Below are positions 1 through 7,038 of a stretch of DNA of 22,290 nucleotides, in pieces. The position numbers and the translations under genes were made by a program. The stretch comes from Alphaproteobacteria bacterium (GTDB lineage: Bacteria > Pseudomonadota > Alphaproteobacteria > UBA8366): NCBI GenBank assembly GCA_030743445.1, contig JASLSL010000361.1, positions 1-22,290 of the forward strand, in the 5' to 3' direction. How positions within the stretch are numbered: the stretch's first letter is position 1; every line of letters begins with the position of its first letter. Under the pieces are notes generated by a model. It saw only the letters and a program-made list of their open reading frames with translations. It did not search any database and had not been told where the DNA came from.

Positions 1-990
1 ATACTGCCGGTGGCGGTCGCCACAGCGCCGGCGGGGGCGGCGGAAATCGCCGCGGATCTCAAGGTCGCGCCCGACCTCAAGGTCGCGTTCATCGGCGACC
101 AGGGCTGCGATTCGGGATGGCCCGATCCACCGGAATGGCCCCCGTGCACGCCGGACCCGCGCCTGGTGCTGGAGCTGATCCGCGACGAGAAGGCCGAGCT
201 GGTCATCCATTTGGGCGACTTCGACTACACCCACAAGCCGGACCGGTTCGACGAATTGGTCGGCCAGGTGCTGGGCCCCGCGTTTCCCTATCTCGCCGTG
301 GCCGGCAACCACGACGTCGAGAAGTGGGACGGCTATCGGGCGAAGCTCGAGGCGCGGCTGGCGCGCACGCCGGACGCCAAGTGCAAGGGCGATATCGGGG
401 TCATGGCGGCCTGCGCCTACAAGGGTCTCTTTATTGCCTTCGCGGCGCCCGGCATCTTCGCCCACACCGATGAGAGCTTCCGCGAGCACGCGGCCTATCT
501 GCGCCAAGCGCTCGCCGCGTCGGGCGCGCGCTGGAAGATTTGCGCGTGGCACCGCAACCAGCGCCAGATGCAGCTCGGCGAGAAGGGCCGGCGGCAATCG
601 GACAAGACCGGCTGGGGTGTCTACGAGGCGTGCCGCGCGGCCGGCGCCATCATCGCCACCGGGCACGAGCATTCCTATTCGCGCACCCACCTGATGGCGA
701 AGTTCGCCGACCGTCCCAAGGTGGCGAGCAAGGACAACACCCTGAAGCTGGCCCGGGGACGGACCTTCGCCTTCGTCTCCGGGCTCGGCGGCCGGAAGCC
801 GCGCTCGCAGGTCGAGCCATCGGACAAATGGTGGGCGGCGATTTACACCGCGACCCAGGGGGCGAAGCCGGGTGCGTTGTTCTGTACCTTCAATCCGGGC
901 GGCCGGGCGCCGGACCGGGCGGATTGCTATTTCAAGGCGATCCATGGCGCGGTGCCCGACCGCTTCCGGATCGTTGCGCCCGCGCCTTAG
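1..990 (+). CDS. Calcineurin-like metallophosphoesterase (5'-truncated)
   Basis: A binuclear-metal phosphoesterase, resembling the purple acid phosphatase branch; substrate unknown. Numbering from the GTG at 10, the metal-site motifs appear in order: GDQG (about residue 29), LGDFDY (69-72), GNHD (99-102), a histidine in AWHRN (181) and GHEHSYSR (218-225). The frame is open to base 1, and the first residues (Leu-Pro-Val-Ala-Val-Ala then Ala/Gly-rich up to AAE) look like the end of a signal peptide, so the true start probably lies upstream and the enzyme is probably exported. The GTG at 10 is only the first in-window start codon. Its TAG stop overlaps the stop of the opposing PHA synthase gene by 4 bp. 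No functional link to the oxalate genes is visible. Confidence 0.85.
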   Translation: MLPVAVATAPAGAAEIAADLKVAPDLKVAFIGDQGCDSGWPDPPEWPPCTPDPRLVLELIRDEKAELVIHLGDFDYTHKPDRFDELVGQVLGPAFPYLAVAGNHDVEKWDGYRAKLEARLARTPDAKCKGDIGVMAACAYKGLFIAFAAPGIFAHTDESFREHAAYLRQALAASGARWKICAWHRNQRQMQLGEKGRRQSDKTGWGVYEACRAAGAIIATGHEHSYSRTHLMAKFADRPKVASKDNTLKLARGRTFAFVSGLGGRKPRSQVEPSDKWWAAIYTATQGAKPGALFCTFNPGGRAPDRADCYFKAIHGAVPDRFRIVAPAP

Positions 991-2234
991 CTGAACAACC
1001 GCCCCAGCCAATCGGCGATCGGCGTCCAGATCGCGGTGGTGACGCCGCGGCCGACCATCATGCCGATATGTCCAACCTTGGGCCGCATGGTCTCCGAGTG
1101 CGGTAGCGCCCGGGCCAGGGCCTCGGCCGAGCCCGGCGGGACGATGCGGTCGCCCATCGGGATGACCGACAGCGCCGGGCCCTCGAAGCGACGCGGCAGC
1201 ACCTCCTCGCCGGCGATGCGCCACTCGCCCCGCGCCAGGGCGTTGTCGCCGTACCAGCCGGCGAGGCACTCGCGCGCGACCGGGCCGGCGAGCGGCACCC
1301 CGTCGTTGAGCCAGTCCTCGAGCGCCACGAAGTCGCGCGCCCGGGCCGATTTCGGATCGAGCCGGGCGAAGGCGGCGAACTTGCGCTCGGCGAGGAACGG
1401 ATCGATCGCCGCGAACAGGGTCTGGATGATGTCGGTCGAGAGCTCGCCGAGGGCCGCGATCTGCGGCTCGAGTAGCGCCGCCGCGGCCCCCAGCGCCTTG
1501 GCCTGCTCCGGCCGCTCGGCGTGGAAATCCCAGGGGGTGGCGAGCAGCGCCAGGCCGGCGACCGCGTCCTGCCGGCGCAGCGCCAACGCCAGCGCCAAGC
1601 CACCGCCCATGCAATAGCCGAGCACCGCGACCGGCCCGCCGGTCGCCTCCAGCACCGCTTGGAAGGCCTGCTCGAGCCTTCCTGCGATATAGTCGGTCAG
1701 GTCGAAGCCGCGCTCCATATCGCCCGGCCGGCCCCAATCGACGAGGTAGGGACGAAGGCCGCGCCGGGCGAGCCAGCGCGCGAAGCTGCGGCGGCTCGAG
1801 AGGTCGAGGATATAGCCGCGGTTGATCAGCGAGGGGACGAGCAGGACCGGCGCGCCGTCCCTCGCCCCGTCTTTCGATCCGCCCCGGGTGTAGTCGAGCA
1901 ACCGGGTCGAGCCCTCGGCCCAAGCGACCGGCGGATCGTCGAGATCGCGGCGATAGGGATGCCGGCGGTAGCGCTCGAGCCCGACGAGGAACGCGTCGAG
2001 CCGTCGCCGCCCCTCGATCTCGACCGCCCGGGCGAGAGCGTCAGGATTTGCGCTTCTTAGCTCCGCCTCGAGCGCCCTTGCCGCCTCCCTTTGGCGCGGC
2101 CTCCAGTCGATCGAGCCGCTCCTCGAGACCGGCACGGCGGCGTTCGAGCTCGCGTAGGCCGTCGCCGCCGCCATCAGATGGAGCGGCAGCGGCCGCGGTC
2201 CGACGTGCCTTGGCGGCACTCGATGCTCTGTCAC
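987..2234 (-). CDS. phaC: Polyhydroxyalkanoate synthase, PhaC-like alpha/beta hydrolase
   Basis: Predicted PHA synthase polymerising (R)-3-hydroxyacyl-CoA at granules. The 415-residue protein has an alpha/beta-hydrolase core. The nucleophile elbow is GYCMGG with Cys208, the cysteine variant of the lipase box typical of PhaC, and the remaining triad candidates are Asp362 (PMGDRIV) and His389 (VGHIG). LLVPSLINRGYILDL (131-145) matches the conserved strand before the active site. The size is closer to the short PhaE-dependent (class III) synthases than to class I. The start is GTG at 2234, chosen because AGGGAG lies 8 nt upstream and because the N-terminal stretch RPLPLHLMAAA is, from memory, typical of alphaproteobacterial homologues. 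This places 194 bp of the gene inside the upstream PhaE-like gene. A CoA-independent hydrolase role cannot be excluded. Confidence 0.85.
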   Translation of the reverse strand: MTEHRVPPRHVGPRPLPLHLMAAATAYASSNAAVPVSRSGSIDWRPRQREAARALEAELRSANPDALARAVEIEGRRRLDAFLVGLERYRRHPYRRDLDDPPVAWAEGSTRLLDYTRGGSKDGARDGAPVLLVPSLINRGYILDLSSRRSFARWLARRGLRPYLVDWGRPGDMERGFDLTDYIAGRLEQAFQAVLEATGGPVAVLGYCMGGGLALALALRRQDAVAGLALLATPWDFHAERPEQAKALGAAAALLEPQIAALGELSTDIIQTLFAAIDPFLAERKFAAFARLDPKSARARDFVALEDWLNDGVPLAGPVARECLAGWYGDNALARGEWRIAGEEVLPRRFEGPALSVIPMGDRIVPPGSAEALARALPHSETMRPKVGHIGMMVGRGVTTAIWTPIADWLGRLFS

Positions 2235-2559
2235 GCGAAGTACTCCCTGGGGTCGATGGCGCCGGCATCGCGGTGCCGAGCGCCGCCATCCATGCCGCCG
2301 GATCCATCATCGCATTCATGCTTTGGGGATTGTTGGCTTGAGGATTCATCGCTTGAAGGTTCGCAAATGGATTGGCCGCCGGAGTCCCCATCGGGTTCAT
2401 GAACGGATTGGCCGCCGGGTTGCCTGCCGGGTTGAAGGCGGCGAAGAGCCGCGACATCGCGTCGAGAAATTCCGGATCGGCCGCGACCTCGGCCATGTGT
2501 TGCTGCCACAGGTCGAGATAGCGGCGCGCCAAATCGTCAAGCTCGGGCGGTTCGGCCAT
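2041..2559 (-). CDS. phaE: PhaE-like PHA synthase partner / granule-associated protein
   Basis: A 172-residue protein immediately upstream of and overlapping the PHA synthase. The N-terminus (LARRYLDLWQQHMAEVAADPEF) is an amphipathic helix of the sort seen in PhaE-like and phasin-like proteins. It is followed by an Asn-Pro-rich spacer with repeated NPAANPF/NPMGTPAANPF/NPQANNPQ units, a basic Ala-rich stretch, a short coiled-coil helix (LRELERRRAGLEERLDRLEA) and a Lys/Gly-rich tail ending KKRKS. The start at 2559 (MAEPPELDD) is preferred over a longer in-frame ATG at 2610 because the extra 17 residues look untranslated; neither has a good Shine-Dalgarno. Assignment as PhaE rests on position and architecture rather than on a diagnostic motif, so the name is tentative. 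Confidence 0.65.
   Translation of the reverse strand: MAEPPELDDLARRYLDLWQQHMAEVAADPEFLDAMSRLFAAFNPAGNPAANPFMNPMGTPAANPFANLQAMNPQANNPQSMNAMMDPAAWMAALGTAMPAPSTPGSTSRDRASSAAKARRTAAAAAPSDGGGDGLRELERRRAGLEERLDRLEAAPKGGGKGARGGAKKRKS
2243..2248 (-). promoter_or_regulatory. Shine-Dalgarno for the internal phaC start
   Basis: On the minus strand AGGGAG stands 8 nt before the GTG at 2234. It lies within the coding sequence of the PhaE-like gene and is the main reason for accepting the long 194-bp overlap rather than a shorter PHA synthase. Confidence 0.6.
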
Positions 2560-2748
2560 GGGGCGGAGTATATCGGCGGCCGGGTGGCGGCACCAGACTG
2601 GGGAGGCCACGGCCGTCTTTCGCTGCTTTGCGGAAAAGGCTGGACCCAGGGTATTGTGATCTAATAGGTTTTCTCACCGTGCGTTGCGGCATAAGCGGCC
2701 CGGCGCGCGATAACGCGGACCTGAAACCGGGATTGGACGGGCGTGCAC

Positions 2749-3387
2749 ATGGCCGAAGGCAAAGCCGGCGACGGCGACCCGGTCGTCATCAAGAAATACG
2801 CCAATCGGCGGCTCTACAACACGTCGACGAGCAGCTACGTGACGCTCGACCACCTCTCGCAGATGGTCAAGGACGGCATCGTTTTCGTCGTTCTCGACGC
2901 CAAGGGCGCCGACATCACCCGCGCGGTGCTGACCCAGATCATCGTCGAGGAGGAAGGCAAGGGCGACAATTTGCTGCCGATCAACTTCCTGCGCCAGCTG
3001 ATCAGCTTCTACGGCGACAATATGCAGCGCATGCTGTTGCCGCATTACCTGGAGCACTCGATCGACGCCTTCGCGCGCAACCAGGAAAGCATCCATCAAT
3101 ATATGCAGGAAACCTTCGGCAGCATGTTCCCGTTCGGCGGGCTCGAGGAGATGGGCAAGCAGAACATCGCCATGTTCGAGAGCGCGATGAAGATGTTCAC
3201 GCCGTTCCCGAACGGCGGTGCTGCCGAGGGCGACGCGGCGGCGGGCCCAGCGGAAGAGGGCTCAGCGGCCAAGGGCCCAGCGGCGGCGGCCCCAGCGGAA
3301 CAGAGCGGCACCGGCGTCGAGGAGTTGAAGCGCCAGCTCGGCGAGATCCAGCGCCAGATCGACGAGATGACCGCGAAGCCGAAGTAG
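2749..3387 (+). CDS. phaR: Polyhydroxyalkanoate synthesis repressor PhaR
   Basis: Regulator that binds PHA and DNA and controls phasin and PHA genes. The N-terminal PHB/PHA accumulation DNA-binding domain is unmistakable (VIKKYANRRLYNTSTSSY, about residues 12-30), followed by the conserved LISFYGDNMQRMLLPHYLE segment of the PHB_acc domain. The C-terminal part is Ala/Gly/Pro-rich with repeated GPAEEG/GPAAAAPAE units, ending in a short coiled coil (VEELKRQLGEIQRQIDEM). An in-frame GTG lies two codons upstream at 2743; ATG 2749 gives the usual MAE-type N-terminus, and neither has a clear Shine-Dalgarno. It is divergent from the PHA synthase pair across about 190 bp, so PhaR probably acts in that shared region, although I found no convincing site. 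Confidence 0.93.
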   Translation: MAEGKAGDGDPVVIKKYANRRLYNTSTSSYVTLDHLSQMVKDGIVFVVLDAKGADITRAVLTQIIVEEEGKGDNLLPINFLRQLISFYGDNMQRMLLPHYLEHSIDAFARNQESIHQYMQETFGSMFPFGGLEEMGKQNIAMFESAMKMFTPFPNGGAAEGDAAAGPAEEGSAAKGPAAAAPAEQSGTGVEELKRQLGEIQRQIDEMTAKPK

Positions 3388-3743
3388 TCGAGAAACCCCG
3401 ATAGAAGTCCGGCCGAAACCGCAGCCTTCACGGGTGGCCTTCACGCACTCGGGTAATGCCGCGCCGGCGATATTGTTTTATCGGCCCGCCAACGGAGGGA
3501 GAGGCGAATTTCGACGTCGAAATCCGGCCTTTGAGGTATCCGTGAAGCGATCCACGTATCCGCGGCGATCCGCGATTCGGCAGGCCCCGGCCGCGTTGAC
3601 AAGTTCGAGAGTGTGTAATCTATTGTCTGGCTTCGAACACGGTTTTGCCGTCGAGGTAAAGCGCGAGTTGTCCGCGGGTATGGCCACGGACAAGAACAAG
3701 ACAAACGATAACAAAACAACGGTTCTAAATAGGGAGGAATTCA
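3388..3743 (+). other. 356-bp phaR-tctC intergenic region
   Basis: No gene is supported here; the plus-strand 108-codon frame through it has no family features. The region contains a duplicated CCTTCACG shortly after phaR, a cluster of ATCC-type direct repeats (3522-3574), a sigma70-like promoter (3596-3624) and an A-rich, probably unstructured leader (about 3687-3730) ending in a strong Shine-Dalgarno (AGGGAGGA, 3731-3738), 5 nt before the tctC ATG. Confidence 0.6.
3596..3624 (+). promoter_or_regulatory. Candidate sigma70 promoter for tctCBA
   Basis: A perfect TTGACA -35 (3596-3601) is followed after 17 bp by TCTATT (3619-3624; 4 of 6 match TATAAT). Transcription would start near 3631, leaving a leader of about 110 nt before tctC. 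Confidence 0.45.
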
Positions 3744-4730
3744 ATGAAAGCAATTGGTAAAGCTGGACTTCTCGGGCTTGGCCTCGGGCTGGCATTCGGC
3801 ATCGGCATGACGTCGGTGGCGAAGGACGCGGTCGCATGGGAGCCGAAGAAACCCGTCGAGTTCATAATCATGGCCGGCAAGGGCGGCGGCGCCGACAAAG
3901 CGGTGCGTTTCCTGCAATCCATCATCGCCAAGAACAAACTGTCGTCGAAGCCCTTCACGCCCGTCAACAAGCCGGGCGGTTCGGGTGCGGAGGCATTGGT
4001 TCATGTCAAGAACGCCGCCGACCCGGACCATACCCTGATGTTCACCCTGAATAGCTTCTACACCACGCCGTTGCGTCAACCGAAGCTGGGAATCGACATC
4101 TCGACCTTCACGCCGGTCGGGCGGATGGCCGAAGACACGTTCCTGCTCTGGGTCCACAAAGATAGCGGCATCACGAACGTCGACCAGTTCGTCGCCGCGG
4201 CCAAGAAGGCGGGCAACAAGTGGATCATGGCCGGCACCGGCAAGAACTCGGAAGACAACATCCTGACCGACTTCCTGAACAAGGCCTATGGCCTCGACAT
4301 GAAGTACGTTCCCTACAAGGGCGGCGGACGCGTGGCCAAGGAGTTGGCCGGCAAAAACGCCAACTCGACGGTCAACAACCCGTCCGAGCAGTTGGGCTTC
4401 TATCAGGCCGGCAAGACCGTGCCGATTGGTGCGTTCACGCCTACTCGCCTGCCGCTGTTCAAGGACGCGCCGACCTTCCGTGAGTTGGGCAAGGACTTCG
4501 TCTACTTCATGCAGCGCACCGTCGTCGGCGCGCCGGGCATGAGCAAGGACGCAACTGCCTACTACCAAGGTCTTTTCCAGAAGATCTTCAACTCCAAGGG
4601 CTGGCAGGGCTACATGAAGAAAAAGAGCCTTCAGGGCGGGTTCCTGACGGGCGACGCCCTGATGAAGTACTGGCTGGAGCAAAAGGAAGTCCAAAGGGGT
4701 ATCCTGCGGAAGATGGGCGCCATCAAGTAG
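3744..4730 (+). CDS. tctC: TctC-family periplasmic substrate-binding protein
   Basis: Extracytoplasmic solute receptor (Bug/TctC family) of a tripartite tricarboxylate transporter. It captures a carboxylate and delivers it to TctBA. An N-terminal signal peptide is visible: a basic start (MKAIGK), a Gly/Leu-rich hydrophobic core to about residue 24, and a likely cleavage before about residue 32. Family hallmarks include PVEFIIMAGKGGGADKAVR near the mature N-terminus, VNKPGGSGAEAL, the GTGKNSEDN loop and YVPYKGGG. The 328-residue length is normal for the family. The start is set by AGGGAGGA 5 nt upstream. It is first in an apparent tctC-tctB-tctA operon next to oxalate catabolic genes, so oxalate or a related small dicarboxylate is the inferred ligand; the sequence alone does not prove it. 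Confidence 0.92.
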   Translation: MKAIGKAGLLGLGLGLAFGIGMTSVAKDAVAWEPKKPVEFIIMAGKGGGADKAVRFLQSIIAKNKLSSKPFTPVNKPGGSGAEALVHVKNAADPDHTLMFTLNSFYTTPLRQPKLGIDISTFTPVGRMAEDTFLLWVHKDSGITNVDQFVAAAKKAGNKWIMAGTGKNSEDNILTDFLNKAYGLDMKYVPYKGGGRVAKELAGKNANSTVNNPSEQLGFYQAGKTVPIGAFTPTRLPLFKDAPTFRELGKDFVYFMQRTVVGAPGMSKDATAYYQGLFQKIFNSKGWQGYMKKKSLQGGFLTGDALMKYWLEQKEVQRGILRKMGAIK

Positions 4731-4782
4731 CCCGGATTCCGACGTAGAAGACACGTAAGGTATTTGGGGGAGGGCCGCCGCA

Positions 4783-5280
4783 ATGCGCATGGCAGAGCTC
4801 GTCATGGGCATCGTAATGGGGGTCTTCTCCCTTTACCTTATGTGGAAAAGCGCCGAGTTGCCGATCGGCTGGATTGCCGGCGAGGGACCCGGCGGGGGTG
4901 CTTGGTCGTTCTGGCTGGCGGCCGGAATGTTGGCGTGCTGCGTCGCCATCATCGTTCGCTGGGCGATGCGGATCACCCCGGAATCCCGATCCGAAGAAGT
5001 ATTCATGACCCGGCGGACGCTGAAGGTGTTCCTCCTCATCGCCGGCGCGCTGATCGCGATGGTCGGCCTGTTCCACATCGTCGGCGCCTACGGCGCAATC
5101 CCGATTTTCCTGATCTTTTATCTGCGCTTCATGGGGGGGCATTCGTGGCGGCTGACGGGCGGGTTCGCGTTCGTGACTCCGATCGCCACGTTCCTGTTTT
5201 TCGAGATCGCACTGCAGAAGACGCTGCCCAAGGGGTTCACCGAACCGTTGTTCCTTCCGATTTTCGATTTTTTCTATTGA
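4783..5280 (+). CDS. tctB: TctB-family small membrane subunit of tripartite carboxylate transporter
   Basis: Small integral membrane subunit of the TTT transporter. The 165-residue protein shows about four hydrophobic segments: residues 4-20, a segment from about 38 to 60, one near 82-105, and a C-terminal pair around 107-150. A cytoplasmic basic loop (MTRRTLK) separates the halves. This matches the poorly conserved four-helix TctB family in size and in position between tctC and tctA. The start ATG 4783 has a strong GGGGGAGGG 8 nt upstream; a second ATG two codons later is possible. It lies 52 nt after tctC and 62 nt before tctA, consistent with one transcript. Confidence 0.85.
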   Translation: MRMAELVMGIVMGVFSLYLMWKSAELPIGWIAGEGPGGGAWSFWLAAGMLACCVAIIVRWAMRITPESRSEEVFMTRRTLKVFLLIAGALIAMVGLFHIVGAYGAIPIFLIFYLRFMGGHSWRLTGGFAFVTPIATFLFFEIALQKTLPKGFTEPLFLPIFDFFY

Positions 5281-5342
5281 GTCGACCCAACCGCAATCAG
5301 AACAACCGACCCCGTAACGCCTGACCGGAGCCCCGACCGCCG

Positions 5343-6863
5343 ATGGAAATACTTTCGCTTCTCCTGAACGGATTCGCGATCGCCTTCGAGCCGCTGAACC
5401 TGACGCTGATCGTCGTGGGCTGCACCGTCGGGCTGTTCATCGGGGCCATGCCGGGGCTGGGGTCGGTCAATGGTGTCGCGATCCTGCTGCCGATGACGTT
5501 CCTGGTGCCGCCCACGGGCGCCATCATCTTTCTTGGCGCAATTTATTACGGGGCCATGTACGGGGGCGCCATCAGCTCGATCATGCTCGGCATTCCCGGC
5601 GCTTCGACGGCGGTGGCGACGACCTTCGACGGGCGGCCCATGGCGCTCAAGGGGGAAGCCGACAAGGCGCTGGTGGCGGCGGCGACGGCGTCGTTCGTCG
5701 GCGGCAGCGTCGGCGTGGTTTTGTTCACGCTGTTCGCGCCGCCGCTGGCGGAAATCGCGCTGACCTTCGGCGCGCCGGAAATCTTTGCGCTGATGCTGAT
5801 GGCGTTCGCCACCTTTATCGGACTTGGCGGCGACGACATCCCGAAGACATTGTTCTCGATTTTCATCGGCCTGGTATTCGGCGCCGTCGGCCTGGACATC
5901 GTCTCGGGCGAGCCCAGGCTGATCTTCTTCGACATCCCCGGCTTCTTCCACGGCATCAACTTCCTGGTCCTGGCCATCGGAATCTACGGCATCGCCGAGA
6001 TGCTGTGGACCATCGAGATCAGCCAGGGCGAGGTCATGATCTCGCAGGCCACCATCACGGTGCGGCGCATCCTGCGTAACCTGGCGGAACTGGCGCGGAC
6101 CTGGAAGACGATGTTGATGGGGTCGTTCCTCGGCTATTTCGTCGGCATCCTGCCGGCGGCGGGTGCCACGCCGGGTTCGCTGATGGCCTATGGCTTCGCC
6201 AAGACCACATCCCGCGAGCCCGAGACCTACGGCAAGGGCAACGTCCATGGCGTCGTGGCGCCCGAATCGGCCAACAACGCGGCCTCCACCGGCGCCATGC
6301 TGCCGATGCTGACGTTGGGTATTCCGGGCTCGCCGACGACGGCGATCCTGTTGGGGGGCATGGTGATCTGGGGCCTCGAGCCGGGTCCCTTGGTGTTCAC
6401 GGACCACCCCGATTTCGTCTGGGGGTTCATCGCCAGCCTGTACGTCGCCAACCTGTTTGCGCTGTTGATCAACGTCGGCTTCATCCCGGCCTTCATCTGG
6501 GTGTTGAGGCTGCCGTTCTCCATCCTGGCGCCGATCATCTTCATCCTGTGCATCGTCGGCGGCTTCGTGCCGACGCTGGACATGCACGACGTCTGGCTGA
6601 TGCTGATCTTCGGCGTCGTCGGCTACCTGATGCGCAAGCTGGACTACCCGATGGCGCCGGCGGTGCTGGCCATCGTGCTCGGCCCCTTGGCGGAACCGGC
6701 GCTCAGGCAATCGCTGTTGATTTCGGGCGGTTCGTTCTCGATTTTCTTCAACCGGCCGTTCGCCGGCGTCATCATGGTCCTCGCCCTCGCCCTGCTGTTC
6801 ATGCCGCTCTACCCGATGATCAAGAACCGCCTGTTCAAGAAATCTAGCGAGAACCCGGACTGA
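5343..6863 (+). CDS. tctA: TctA-family large membrane subunit of tripartite carboxylate transporter
   Basis: Large channel-forming subunit of the TTT secondary transporter, about 506 residues and normal for the family, with roughly 10-12 hydrophobic segments throughout. Conserved TctA features are visible: the N-terminal VGLFIGAMPGLGSVNGVAILLP segment, the PGASTAVATTFDGRPMALKGEADKA loop, GLGGDDIPKTLFSIFIGLVFGAVGLD, and the second repeat with GILPAAGATPGSLMAYGFAK and LGIPGSPTTAILLGGMVIWGLEPGP. The two PG-containing loops suggest the usual internal duplication. It is the last gene of the tct unit; the downstream gap holds the gntR operator and no clear terminator. Confidence 0.95.
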   Translation: MEILSLLLNGFAIAFEPLNLTLIVVGCTVGLFIGAMPGLGSVNGVAILLPMTFLVPPTGAIIFLGAIYYGAMYGGAISSIMLGIPGASTAVATTFDGRPMALKGEADKALVAAATASFVGGSVGVVLFTLFAPPLAEIALTFGAPEIFALMLMAFATFIGLGGDDIPKTLFSIFIGLVFGAVGLDIVSGEPRLIFFDIPGFFHGINFLVLAIGIYGIAEMLWTIEISQGEVMISQATITVRRILRNLAELARTWKTMLMGSFLGYFVGILPAAGATPGSLMAYGFAKTTSREPETYGKGNVHGVVAPESANNAASTGAMLPMLTLGIPGSPTTAILLGGMVIWGLEPGPLVFTDHPDFVWGFIASLYVANLFALLINVGFIPAFIWVLRLPFSILAPIIFILCIVGGFVPTLDMHDVWLMLIFGVVGYLMRKLDYPMAPAVLAIVLGPLAEPALRQSLLISGGSFSIFFNRPFAGVIMVLALALLFMPLYPMIKNRLFKKSSENPD

Positions 6864-6902
6864 CGCCAAGAGACCGCGCGACCGAGGGCGGGGACATCGG
6901 AC

Positions 6903-6930
6903 TTGTCTCGCAGTTGGTTCATGGTATATT
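6903..6930 (+). promoter_or_regulatory. Candidate gntR promoter
   Basis: TTGTCT (6903-6908) and TATATT (6925-6930; 5 of 6 match the -10 consensus) are 16 bp apart. The -10 box is embedded in the palindrome at 6922-6938, the expected arrangement for an autorepressed promoter. The -35 match is weak. Confidence 0.35.
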
Positions 6931-6938
6931 GTATACCA
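6922..6938. promoter_or_regulatory. Operator-like palindrome upstream of the GntR regulator
   Basis: TGGTATATTGTATACCA is a perfect inverted repeat with 7-bp arms (TGGTATA / TATACCA) and a 3-bp centre. Short GTATAC-type palindromes of this size are typical operators for FCD-class GntR proteins. It lies 100 bp before the gntR start and overlaps the candidate -10 element. I saw no second copy upstream of tctC, oxc, frc or the oxidoreductase genes. Confidence 0.55.
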
Positions 6939-7038
6939 ACACCGGGAGGCCGATACTGCGGGCCAAGCGACGCGCCGGTTCGCGTTAAACAAGGGCCGGC
7001 GTGCTTAGGGGACGCCCAGGGGAAAAGAGAACCAGGAA

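Noticed and set aside
2611..2742. PhaR binding site or promoter in the phaE-phaR divergent gap
   Set aside because: CTGCTTTGCGG and a TCTAAT box (2660-2665) are present, but there is no correctly spaced -35 and no symmetric TGC-type site, so the evidence is insufficient.
5274..6992. 572-codon minus-strand open frame opposite tctA
   Set aside because: Rich in Arg, His, Gln and Asp with no family motif, and exactly opposite a clear TctA gene; it is a GC-driven antisense frame. The same applies to long minus-strand frames at 6985-8955, 9577-11100, 11191-12438, 12152-13285, 14502-15623, 16241-17356 and 17405-18958.
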